A stretch of 64,000 nt of DNA, taken from NCBI GenBank assembly GCA_013397795.1, contig VZTJ01001765.1, positions 1,818,064-1,882,063 of the forward strand. Direction: 5' to 3'. Source of the DNA: Orthonyx spaldingii. Lineage: Eukaryota > Chordata > Aves > Passeriformes > Orthonychidae. The notes under the pieces were generated by a model that worked only from the letters and a program-made list of their open reading frames with translations, ran no database searches and was not told the origin of the DNA. Positions 38,901-46,345 of the stretch are shown here, piece after piece. Each line of letters opens with the position of its first letter. Within the stretch, counting starts at the first letter, position 1. A program made the position numbers and the translations under genes.

Positions 38901-39184
38901 GTGACTGTGGAAATGTTCAGATAAGTTACTAGTTCTGATAAGAGCTACACCAGTTATGGTTATGGCAGTCAATCTAAATATACAACCAGACAGTCCTCAA
39001 ACAATTGCAGAATAAAATACAATTCTCTATTTTTTTTTTGTTTGTTTAGGAAAGGAATATTCTAAAGGCAGACAATGAAGGTTTAAAGATCCAACTGGAA
39101 CAGGCACATAAAACAATTGAATCTCTCACAATCCAGAAAAGAAACCATATAGTTGACAGTCTACAACACAGAGATTGCTCCTAG
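3711..39184 (+). CDS. RASGRP1: RAS guanyl-releasing protein 1 (whole gene, 17 coding exons)
   Basis: RASGRP1 loads GTP onto Ras at membranes after diacylglycerol and calcium signals, notably downstream of T-cell receptor and PLC-gamma. Joined exons: 3711-3742, 5933-6102, 19241-19346, 21403-21465, 23321-23452, 24527-24680, 27779-27952, 28665-28781, 30509-30784, 31966-32046, 32691-32795, 33660-33769, 34410-34554, 35271-35307, 35903-36049, 37301-37671, 39050-39184. These give 2355 bases and 784 residues; human is 797 as I recall. The start is MGTLGK, matching the human N-terminus. Domain order is REM about 43-165, RasGEF about 198-430, EF hands about 471-516, C1 536-585, basic linker, and coiled coil about 741-784. 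All phases agree. Introns are GT-AG except intron 3, which is AT-AC. A pseudogene is ruled out by the intact frame and intron structure. FAM98B lies convergently downstream. Confidence 0.96.
5933..6102 (+). CDS. RASGRP1: RASGRP1 exon 2
   Basis: Follows acceptor CTTTTAG and ends at donor GTGAGT. It encodes the variable N-terminal tail (residues 11-42) and the start of the REM domain, MMVPLGHLAKGATL, which matches human RASGRP1 closely. Tandem Met43-Met44 codons at 6027-6032 could act as internal starts. Confidence 0.93.
7697..7729. repeat. Perfect 13-bp inverted repeat, 7-base loop
   Basis: CATTATAACTCAC, loop TAAGGAC, then the exact reverse complement GTGAGTTATAATG. Pairing does not extend convincingly outward, so a microRNA precursor is unlikely. 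It may be a palindromic remnant of a small DNA transposon or chance. Confidence 0.65.
9466..9511 (+). repeat. 46-base pure purine tract
   Basis: Uninterrupted A/G run inside RASGRP1 intron 2, followed by more purine-rich sequence to about 9541. Such tracts can form triplex DNA; no function is implied. Confidence 0.75.
12251..12340. repeat. 45-bp tandem duplication
   Basis: Two adjacent copies (12251-12295 and 12296-12340), both beginning ATGACATTGTGGGAACAG and sharing TTACTGCTCTG, with scattered differences. This is a local intronic duplication. Confidence 0.75.
12748..12885 (-). mobile_element. Degraded LTR fragment, same family as 22244-22760
   Basis: Read on the minus strand, it aligns by eye with the central part of the LTR copies at 22244 and 61000: the block ACAGCCAGGACAGCTGACCC, then a gap-rich match through the region that holds the LTR's TATA-like box. 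Only the middle of the LTR remains. It is a non-coding old insertion in RASGRP1 intron 2. Confidence 0.6.
14815..15240 (+). mobile_element. Ancient CR1-like LINE remnant
   Basis: The sequence follows the order of the CR1/L3 3' region. It has a degraded GAGGAATAAA...TTAGCTCAGAAAATAGAGGG block near 14905-14955. Further on is TGGAATAAGTCACCT, then a TGAAGTCCTCATCACT block and an ATTTTAAAAACAAATTTAAAC block (15108-15175), which correspond to the conserved 3' portion of CR1. It is strongly diverged, so assignment is by pattern memory only. Confidence 0.5.
19241..19346 (+). CDS. RASGRP1: RASGRP1 exon 3
   Basis: Follows acceptor TTTTTCAG. Encodes residues 68-102 of the REM domain, including the stretch IISSADMLQKLVDL. 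It ends at CT just before ATATCCTTT. Using the only nearby GT (GTAATC, 19355) would force an early stop in the next exon, so the AT-AC donor is the coherent choice. Confidence 0.9.
19347..19355 (+). promoter_or_regulatory. RASGRP1: U12-type 5' splice site ATATCCTTT
   Basis: Perfect minor-class donor at the exon 3 edge, complementary to the U11 and U6atac recognition sequences. Confidence 0.92.
21384..21402 (+). promoter_or_regulatory. RASGRP1: U12-type branch site and AC acceptor
   Basis: TTCCTTAAC at 21384-21392 is followed by AC at 21401-21402. The branch-to-acceptor spacing is within the short range expected for U12 introns. Confidence 0.9.
21403..21465 (+). CDS. RASGRP1: RASGRP1 exon 4
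   Basis: A 63-base exon encoding residues 103-123 of the REM domain, including MLCVKICYFVR, and ending at donor GTAAGT. An in-exon TTTAG at 21415-21419 mimics an acceptor but would put TAA in frame. Confidence 0.92.
22244..22760 (+). mobile_element. Solo LTR of an avian endogenous retrovirus
   Basis: About 517 bases with TG at the start and CA at the end, in RASGRP1 intron 4, same strand as the gene. Its order of motifs matches the copy at 61000: the GGCTGGGATGGAGTTAAC head, the CACAGCTGGGACAGCTGACC block, an AATAAA-like box at about 22507, ATTAAACTGTC near 22620, and a terminal GTGAAC...TTGCTGGCC region. No internal gag-pol sequence and no clear target-site duplication were seen, so it looks like an old solo LTR. 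Open frames on its minus strand are not genes. Confidence 0.75.
23286..23306 (+). repeat. (TG)10 repeat beside the exon 5 acceptor
   Basis: Ten TG units end 14 bases before exon 5 of RASGRP1, between a T run and the AG. In RNA this is a UG repeat, a known binding target of TDP-43 and CELF proteins. Confidence 0.9.
23321..23452 (+). CDS. RASGRP1: RASGRP1 exon 5
   Basis: Encodes residues 124-167: RYWITEFWIMFKMD and LHCRLIDTSQ, the end of the REM domain and the linker to the catalytic domain. Its 132 bases are a multiple of three, so skipping would remove 44 residues in frame. Acceptor TTAATAG, donor GTGAGT. Confidence 0.94.
24527..24680 (+). CDS. RASGRP1: RASGRP1 exon 6
   Basis: Encodes RDWSRKLTQRVK through LTYLEFKSFRRIS, the entry to the RasGEF domain. 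The chosen acceptor TTAAAAG gives the linker INSRDW, matching INARDW in human. A second AG nine bases on (24535) would also keep frame but replace INSR by M. Donor GTAAGT. Confidence 0.92.
27779..27952 (+). CDS. RASGRP1: RASGRP1 exon 7
   Basis: Fifty-eight codons of the RasGEF core, including FSDYQNYIVNSCVKENPTME and [20 protein letters not shown]. Acceptor GTTTAAG, donor GTCAGT. Confidence 0.95.
28665..28781 (+). CDS. RASGRP1: RASGRP1 exon 8
   Basis: Thirty-nine codons with [20 protein letters not shown], the highly conserved RasGEF segment that helps form the Ras-binding face. Acceptor CAACACAG, donor GTTAGT. Confidence 0.95.
30292..30325. repeat. Perfect 16-bp AT-rich palindrome, 2-base loop
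   Basis: ATTACTAATATAATTA, CA, then the exact reverse complement. It sits within a longer AT-rich stretch (30240-30340) made of short inverted TAATTAC/ATTAGTA words, in RASGRP1 intron 8 near exon 9. Confidence 0.75.
30509..30784 (+). CDS. RASGRP1: RASGRP1 exon 9
   Basis: Ninety-two codons, the largest RasGEF exon. It contains VFNEMTELLSS, FKIPILGVHLKDLISLYEGM and PLEANMDLVHLLT, covering the helical hairpin region that opens the Ras nucleotide site. Acceptor TTTTTAG, donor GTAAGT. Confidence 0.95.
31966..32046 (+). CDS. RASGRP1: RASGRP1 exon 10
   Basis: Twenty-seven codons, [20 protein letters not shown] and onward, closing the RasGEF domain. Acceptor TTTTCAG, donor GTAAGG. Confidence 0.94.
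32691..32795 (+). CDS. RASGRP1: RASGRP1 exon 11
   Basis: Thirty-five codons with SKPPVVADWASGVAPKPDP, the linker between the GEF and EF-hand modules that takes part in autoinhibition in the family, then ISKHVQRMVD. Acceptor ATTTCAG, donor GTAAGT. Confidence 0.94.
33660..33769 (+). CDS. RASGRP1: RASGRP1 exon 12 (EF-hand 1)
   Basis: Encodes the first EF-hand loop DHDQDGYISQEE (residues 477-488), with all acidic ligand positions kept, and the start of the second. The second loop begins Ala504-Lys-Asp-Trp507 where human has Asp-Lys-Asp-Arg. Donor GTGAGT. Confidence 0.94.
34410..34554 (+). CDS. RASGRP1: RASGRP1 exon 13 (EF-hand 2 and start of C1)
   Basis: Encodes EGLISRDEITAYFMRASS, then HNFQETTYLRPTFCDNCAGF, which opens the C1 zinc finger with its first His (536) and two Cys. 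Acceptor TTTCCAG, donor GTAAGC. Confidence 0.95.
35271..35307 (+). CDS. RASGRP1: RASGRP1 exon 14 (C1 middle)
   Basis: Only 37 bases: LWGVIKQGYRCK plus one base. It forms the diacylglycerol-binding loop region of the C1 domain. Acceptor ATTTCAG, donor GTAAAG. Confidence 0.93.
35903..36049 (+). CDS. RASGRP1: RASGRP1 exon 15 (end of C1)
   Basis: DCGMNCHKQCKDLVVIEC completes the C1 Cys/His pattern by residue 585, followed by a Ser/Thr-rich linker that diverges from human. Acceptor TTCACAG, donor GTGAGA. Confidence 0.94.
37301..37671 (+). CDS. RASGRP1: RASGRP1 exon 16
   Basis: Large exon for the C-terminal linker: FTFPNGEVVEHSEDSKDRTI, a basic RKRREKKEHR stretch where human differs, then RRKAFVKWENKDS and YQELEQ leading into the coiled coil. 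Acceptor ATTTTAAAG (weak pyrimidine tract), donor GTACAT. Confidence 0.93.
38192..38261 (+). repeat. Dispersed repeat copy A (intron 16)
   Basis: About 70 bases similar, by eye roughly four-fifths identical, to 39520-39587. Both start TTCTGACAAA and end TTGTAGAAACA, with a shared GGCCCAAA core. The family is not recognised. Confidence 0.65.
39050..39184 (+). CDS. RASGRP1: RASGRP1 exon 17 (last coding exon)
   Basis: Encodes ERNILKADNEGLKIQLEQAH and onward, the C-terminal coiled coil, ending QHRDCS then TAG at 39182-39184. Human ends QGDCS, as I recall. Acceptor TGTTTAG. Confidence 0.94.
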   Translation, partial: ERNILKADNEGLKIQLEQAHKTIESLTIQKRNHIVDSLQHRDCS

Positions 39185-39519
39185 CAGATGAGAGGAAAAC
39201 CTCCTGTGGAAGAATGTAAGACTGAAAGAGGGGCTGTGATAAAGCTGCTTTACCAAGTGAACTGGAGAGAGAATCTGAAGGATGTTAAGCAGAAATGTTC
39301 TCTTTACTCAACATATTTCCCTATTAAACATGCACTCCCAGATGTATAAAATCCTTCCTTTGACCTTGTAAGGTAATTTAGCATTATCTGTGCAATGAAA
39401 ATGGTATCTTCTGGGTTTGCTTTTAAAAGGAGTGAGTGTTGCTGAAGTCTCTGTTCATATTGAAGACCATATTGATTCCCCAGTGACTTCCTTGGCTGCC
39501 AGCAGCACATCTTACTGTA

Positions 39520-39587
39520 TTCTGACAAAGTAGCTATTTGTAAGACTGTCAGCTCAAATTTGGCCCAAACTCAGTTTTGTAGAAACA
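39520..39587 (+). repeat. Dispersed repeat copy B (RASGRP1 3' UTR)
   Basis: Partner of 38192-38261, same orientation, about 1.3 kb apart. It lies in the predicted 3' UTR. Confidence 0.65.
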
Positions 39588-40656
39588 AATGTTTGATAAA
39601 GCTGAGTAAGTAAAGCTGTAGAAATACTACATTAAGACAAACAGTTCCTTCTTAGGAACTGAAACTAATTAAAACCATGAAGTGAATTGTCACCTTCAAT
39701 TCCAAAAATTAACGAGAACATTAAAATAAGTAGTTAAGCTAATGATATTTGATTGGTCCTTACACATTAAGATAAACTGACAATTTTTTAAAACATCTTG
39801 CTGAGCTTTAAAAGTTCTGCTGCTCAAACACCTTAATTAAGGTAACAGAGGTGAGACTACAGAGACTTGACATTGAATACTGCTTCCATTTTTGTGTTCC
39901 ATGCCATGACTTGGAACATTTAATTCTACTTATTTGGCTTAAGGGGTAACTCGTTATCCCCATACAGTAGATATAGGACAAGGTTGATAGTATTTCTGTC
40001 ATGTCAAAGTAGATGCCATTGTTGAGTAGAACCTTTAGAGCCACATTATGAGGGAAACTGTATAGCAATCCCTGTGCAATAGCTACTGTATTTCAGAGTT
40101 CCTAACAAGGTTTCTCCATTTTCTCTCTCCTAGATTTCACATGCACTTTATATAGAGTCAAGATAAGTGTGCTCCTGTGTCTGTAAATTTTGTACAGTAA
40201 AAGGTGTGAGGGAGGTAACTTAAAGATATAAAGTGTACATATTGTTAAGAGACAACAAAACAGTCTTTCAAGTTACTGATAAATCTACTTGTCAGAATAG
40301 CTGATTTGAAAATTGCATTTGCATTCCAAAAGAATTGTACATTAAGAGTTGTATAAAACTTTGTTGTATTTATCAGGTGTTTGTCATCACACATACAAAC
40401 ATCAGAAACAAAGTCCGCTTAATGCTCAACTTGTAAGTTACCAGGTCCATTACAGACTGAAATTTAGTCTATTAAAATAGCATCTGTACTTTGTGTTCAA
40501 AGTGGCATAAGTATACATTCCATCCACAATTTACAGTCATTATCAAGTAAATGAATGTTTTATTTATAAAGTTAATTTGAAACTACTTGTCAGTTTAGTG
40601 ATTCTAAGTTTTTGTTTTGAAATTGGATTGTGCTTGCAACTCCATGTATAAGTAAA

Positions 40657-40662
40657 AATAAA
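40657..40662 (+). terminator. RASGRP1: Candidate RASGRP1 polyadenylation signal AATAAA
   Basis: Canonical hexamer about 1.47 kb after the stop codon. The usual GT-rich downstream element is not obvious. Confidence 0.4.
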
Positions 40663-40699
40663 TGAAGGGAAAGAGTAGTAGTAGTAGATTTTCTCTTAC

Positions 40700-43600
40700 A
40701 TTACTGTAAATAACTGAAATGCATAGGAAAACCCAGCAGCTCTGAAGACTGTGCAGGTTTTTTTAACTCATACACTAAACCTGAATTATTACCAAGTAAC
40801 ATGGAATCGCACTCTGATCAGTGAAGCAATCAGAATGGCTGTCAGGTCATGTCTGCAAACTTGGTTTGCTCATTTTCTGTGAGCTTCTTGATTTTTGTCC
40901 TCTATTCAGGGAACTACAGCAAGGTGTATTTCTAATAGGCATTTAGCAAAGAAAAGTCTGTTTCTACAACTATTAAACAAGATAAAAGTTGAATATATTT
41001 TCACTTATTTAAAAAATACCCCAAAGGAGCAGCTAAAGACTCGTAACTCTTGTACAGCCAAGGTAACCGCTCACTGGTGGTCTAAACTCTGGATTCCAAC
41101 AGAACTTGTGTGTATACTTTATCTGTGATGGACTGTGGAGGTCACGAACAAAACCTCGTAGTTAAAAGGAAAACTCCCTAACATCAGCAGCTGGCCCAAA
41201 GGCTACTGTGTAACTAGGTTAAGTACTTAATATTCAAAACTGAGTTATGACCACAGATTTGTACAGTCTTAAGTGCTAACTTCATGTTCCTCTGTTGTTT
41301 GCTTGTTCAATCTGAAAGACTTAAAAAGGATCTGTTTGCAGGAATGTCTTACAGAACGAGTGTGCAGTGCGTCGTGTGCTGAAAACTTCCTGCTTCAAAG
41401 AAGTCAGTTGGTACCTGGATAACTTCAGAGCTCTCAAAGCACCTTCAGGTGCTCAGTTTGCCCAAAGCCACTAACAGTTATTTCCCCCCCTTTCTTTTTT
41501 TTTTTTTTTTTAAGTACTGTCAGTCCCTTCTTTGCTTTTGGGACTCTTTTTTTTCCTGCATGAAAGACTAACAGTGGAAAGACTAACACGAAAGACTAAC
41601 CTGATTACAGGGAAACTGTTAAAACTGACAGTGCTACCCAAAAAGAATAATTTGCCTCTGTGTTAATCTTCAAGCTGCTTCATGTTAGGAAAAAAAAGAC
41701 AAAAGTGCTGTTTAAAAGTCATGTTATCAAACAATGATACTGAAATAGATCTTGTCATGGCTAAGTTAAATAGAAACACTCACCTTTTCCTTCTCTAGGT
41801 TCAGCTGTACTTACAAGAAGACAGAAAGAACAAGCGCCATCCTCTGTTTATTTTTTAAGCGTGAATTCTGATTGTTTAAAGATAAAAGTAAATAGATTGA
41901 ATAATATAATTAACAAGGCAGGGCTACTGTTCATATTCAGGTTAAATACAATTGCTTTTAGAGTAGCTTATACATGTTTTTGGAAATATGTTTTTGTTCT
42001 AGTAGCATCTGTTATTTTGTTGTAATTGATCTCTATGGCAACTTCAAAAAGTTTTAGTGCTGTCTGAGAAGACTGAAAAAGTGTACAGATTGTAAAGCTT
42101 TTATATAAATTGTATGATTTTGGTTTAATATTTATAATAGAAAAAGTATTAAAACTGCATTTCATGCCTCTGATTTCATATCTCAGAGAAATCTATACTA
42201 CTTATATTCATCTTCCTTGACTATCATCTGAGACCCTTGTGCAGCACTAACCCAGTACCTGTCTCTAGACCAGCTTTACCTTCTCTGAGCCTTGGAACGG
42301 TGCCTGGGAAAACTCAGGAAGCTAAGTATTTGCAGATTATTTGTTTGGTATTTTAGTGGTTGACACAGTACAGACACTGTTTTGCTACTTACTATTCCAA
42401 GTATTACAAAGCACCAATCTTCATTATCATAGTCTCTCACTTTTGTTAAGAATGCTAATTTTGAAAAGATTTCACAGCACAATAGCCAAGTTTAAGCAAG
42501 GCTTCTGTTGCATCCGCTAATGCTGCCTATTGCATAGGCAGCACTGTAGCACCCTAAAGACTTGCTGTTCTCTACCTTATAGTAAACCTCAAAATACCAT
42601 ATCCTAAGTTTGTTTTTATATGGGGAAATGGACATTCATTCAGTTATCTTCAATCATGTGAGGGAAAACAAGAAGAGATGAAACTCCTATTTATAAGGCA
42701 AATCTGCTCTATGATCTTACACAAAACAAATTGTGGTTTTCTTCATAATTATAGAAAGTAATAAAAAGAAAACCTGAGAAGTAATTGGAGGATATTTCCT
42801 TAGTTAACATAAAGACAAAAGCAGTGATCATACAGATCACTATGCTTTTGAATTTTTTTTACTAAGATAAAATGTAACAGATTCCTTAGTAATCCCAGAC
42901 AAAATCCCAGACTTGTGACATACCTTGCCTGTTAAAACTTTCCTATAAAGTTATCTATAATCTTCTCCATTTTTGTCAAAATATATGTTATTTTTCATTA
43001 CCATAAAAAGTAAGTTTCATCACTATTGTAAATCACCATCAGGAATTCTTTCTTACAAACTCAGGAGGAACATATGATAGTGGATCCAAATCACAATACA
43101 CAGATAATCCAAATAATTTCAAATAGAGTACTTTATTCCTCAGTGTTTACAGCTGTTAACAAAAGTGTCTCTCTCAATTCCTGAAAAAAATCCCCAACCT
43201 TTTCTTTCAATTCTTCAACAAACAAAACAATATTAATTTAGGTATTCACTAAGTGCGAATAAACACAAAAATATTCACAAACATATATATGAAAATCTTT
43301 TACTTACAACAGAATTTTTGAAAATACTCTTTTTCAAGACAAAACTTGAGGTTTAAATCAATTACTCTCATGGTGCTATTGCATTGTTTGAGAAATTAAA
43401 GGTATATGTTCTGACAAGAGGACAGCAAAGGATACCTCCATGAAATACGGTGGTGCTTACTTTAGTTTTCAACTACTGGCTTCACATTTTGAAATTACGG
43501 AAGAAAAACTGAAATGGCCAGATTAAAAAAGAAAATCTCCAGCCTACTTATATTTCCATATTTTACATGGTCTACACACATACAATTGAAATGTGATACT

Positions 43601-45690
43601 GAAATAATTTAACTCTTAGAATTCAAGTGCACATGTGCCTGCTTCACTTGATGATTTACTTCATTTAGAACCATCCTGCCTACTACAAACAGGATGGACT
43701 GATGAGTGTAAAAACACCAAGGCACATCCACATCTGCAGTTACAAGAATCCAACTAAACTGGTGCAACCTTGCATACTAAGACTAATGAAACCTTGAAGC
43801 ATAGAAAAGTCGTTTGTTTTTCCGAGTGTATTTCCTTGATGAAGCCACATGCTTGACTGCTGGTTACTTGTAGCAAAAAGTCACATTGGGGTGAGCAAAC
43901 AGAATTTAATCTTAAGGCTTTGGTTGTCAAAAACTACTCTGTAGTCCTTTGCTGACTAACACTTTGCTCCAAGGTCAGCAGTCTCACTTAGTATGCCATC
44001 AGTTTGTGAGCTATTCCAGAGCATTAGGCAAAAATCAAGCTCGGAATCAAGAGTACCATTTCTGTTGATGCTCCCACGTGACCCATGAGGGTCTCTCCAT
44101 AGACTGCAGATGCTGCCAAGGGCTTAAGCCAGTAAGGAGCACAGACAAAATTTGGCAACGGAACTACAGTGCCAACAGTTGGGTGACATTAAGCCATTAT
44201 TGCAACAGTTCACATCCTAGCTAACATGCTCAAGCAAGGAAAACTTCTGCCTGTCTTTGTCAGGCACCTGCTGGGACCCTGAAGCCTGGGTAAAGCCGTA
44301 TCTATCACATCAGAAGCAGCACTCTCAAGCAAACTGATGAGAGAGGAAATAACAGGAAAAAAACTTTGGAAAGATAATAATTTGATTTGGAACAGAGCTT
44401 TACAATCACGCATGAAGTTGCCAATGAAACAGGACATGATACTTATGTTTATGAAGGTAAAAAACCATCTTTAAAGCATACCAATGGACACCAAAAAGAA
44501 ATTTGTGCAGAAAGAACTTGTAACTGAGGAACATAAATCCTAACTCAAATACTAAAATTCAACCTGCAGTTAAGCCTACAGTTACAAGTACTTCAAGTCT
44601 GCTGTGGTATTTAATCGTCAGACGCACCAAGTTAATCAGATGCCTTCCTGAATCCCTCTGTAGTAACCTGACTCTGATAAATGCTGTCATGAGTACATTC
44701 TCAGGCATCATCCCCTGTTCCACCTCTGTTGTCAGGAGCGGCCTCACAACATGGGAGACCTAAAAGATACTCAGCAGCAAAAACTGACTTCTTTAAGTGA
44801 CAGCTCTAATTTAATTCCTGTCTACATATATTTATGATGATATGACAGCTAACTCCTCCTTCTGGAGTAACTATGTGAGGGAGAAGGCACCCATACCATG
44901 TTAAGGCAGGGCTTCTTTTAGGTTGGCAGAGTAAGAGAAGAATCACTGAGAAAAGGCAACTGCTGTATGAGGTGTCATTAACTAGGCAGATGGTGACTCC
45001 CATACACTGAGCAGGCGGGGAAGAAGAGAAAAATATAAAAAAACAGGGAAGAAAAGGGGAGAAGAAATGTTACATTCTTTCTTATGAAGCTCAGCTTATT
45101 CAGACTTTTTGTCTCAAAGCTGATACACAAGGATATATACAAGAATTCTTACCAGACATGATGGCTGCAGGTTTTCTGCCCAACCTGATCTTAAAATTTT
45201 TTTATGAAACACCAATAACGGAAAACAGGTGAAATGAAATGAAAAATGAAAATAAGACACTATCAAAACTCACTATGATTATGAGTTTACAGTATATGCT
45301 CTGACATTTAAAGAGTGTCTGATACATTACAAACATAAAAAACAACCTGATTTGATTCATTTGTGTAGAGTATTAATTCACAATGTTACTTTAATGTGAA
45401 GTTCTGCAAGAATAATCAAATCTAATGGAATAATTTTGACCAAAGCCTTAGAGATTTTAACATTTGAAATTAAAACTCATTTACATGTCCCACGTGAAAA
45501 CTATGAATGAAGAACAACAAGAGGAAGAGAACAAGCCTGAAAGCAGCATTCTTGAGTCTTTTAGAAGTGGTTTCATCCAGTTCTTAGGCCTACTTTGTTT
45601 TTTCTACGCAACATGGAGCAGGAGAGTAGACATGCAACATGCAATAATTAGAGAGGTCTGACCATGAATATATTTTTGTTTGTTTAGAAA
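40700..45690. other. Region between convergent 3' ends, no gene recognised
   Basis: Mostly AT-rich. It holds a T run near 41495-41512 and three copies of GAAAGACTAAC at 41562-41600. Parts may be extended 3' UTR of either gene: there is a minus-strand AATAAA (TTTATT on +) at 43132-43137. No tRNA, conserved coding block or transposon was identified. Confidence 0.5.
41562..41600 (+). repeat. Three copies of an 11-base word
   Basis: GAAAGACTAAC at 41562-41572, 41577-41587 and 41590-41600, spaced by 4 and 2 bases. Confidence 0.8.
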
Positions 45691-45694
45691 GGGT

Positions 45695-45700
45695 TTTATT
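45695..45700 (-). terminator. FAM98B: Candidate FAM98B polyadenylation signal
   Basis: AATAAA on the minus strand (TTTATT on +), about 270 bases past the FAM98B stop. Longer 3' UTRs using later signals are possible. Confidence 0.4.
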
Positions 45701-45969
45701 CTGTTTTCTGAGACTTATTTTAAATAAAATGACATAATAAAAAACACCATATAAGCAGTACGAAAAACAAGGACTTTAGTCATCAGATTTTGGTATAAAA
45801 GTTCTGCACAGTTAACTCAAAGAACTCAGAACATCAGTTGGTCTAATGAAATGATTCATATGGTCATACTTAATTCTAACCTAAACCCAAGTCAACATAT
45901 CTAAATTCCTAATACCAGTAAACACCACCACTATATTTTGCCAGTTACTCTGTCCAGGTTTACAGTATT

Positions 45970-46345
45970 TTAGTATCTTCGGTATCCTCCCCCTCCTCTT
46001 CCACCATATGGATCACTGTAGCCTCCCCTGCCACCATAACCTCCCCTGCCTCCTTGGAAGCCGCCTCCACCCTGGTAGCCACCTCCACCCTGGTAGCCAC
46101 CCCCACCCTGGTAGCCACCCCCNACCCTGGTAGCCACCCCCACCCCTTCCACCACCTCTGAAACCTCCACCTCCTCCTCCTCTGCCCCCTCCACCCCCCC
46201 AGTTACCCCTTCCACCACCACCACCACCTCCCCAGCCACCTCTTCCACCACCTTCTTGTCTTTTTTGCCATGGAGGCATTTCGGGAGGAGGTGGTTCAAT
46301 CTCTGTTGGTCTGCCTCCACGGTCAGGGACTCTCCCCATCAGAAC
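45970..46345 (-). CDS. FAM98B: FAM98B exon 8 (glycine-rich tail; frame broken by an N)
   Basis: Begins VLMGRVPDRGGRP and EIEPPPPEMPPWQKRQEGG, then a long run of Gly with Arg and Trp, then QGGGGY repeats, and ends GGYRRY with TAA at 45970-45972. The single N at 46123 lies in a repeat unit that is 19 instead of 18 bases long. The reading frame shifts exactly there, and both halves match the family. An error in the GC-rich repeat is the simplest reading. Acceptor ACAG. Confidence 0.9.

Larger units (their letters stand above)
39185..40690 (+). other. RASGRP1: Probable RASGRP1 3' UTR
   Basis: Non-coding sequence after the TAG. It contains dispersed repeat copy B (39520-39587). The end is placed after the best AATAAA at 40657-40662; a weaker ATTAAA lies near 40472. 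The UTR could extend further toward FAM98B, since nothing marks a firm end. Confidence 0.5.

Noticed and set aside
46055..46146. Regularly spaced repeats considered as a CRISPR-like array
   Set aside because: Units are contiguous without spacers and encode a glycine-rich protein segment in a vertebrate gene.
46013..46320. Real frameshift truncating FAM98B
   Set aside because: The break coincides with one N in an overlong repeat unit, and both sides match the family.
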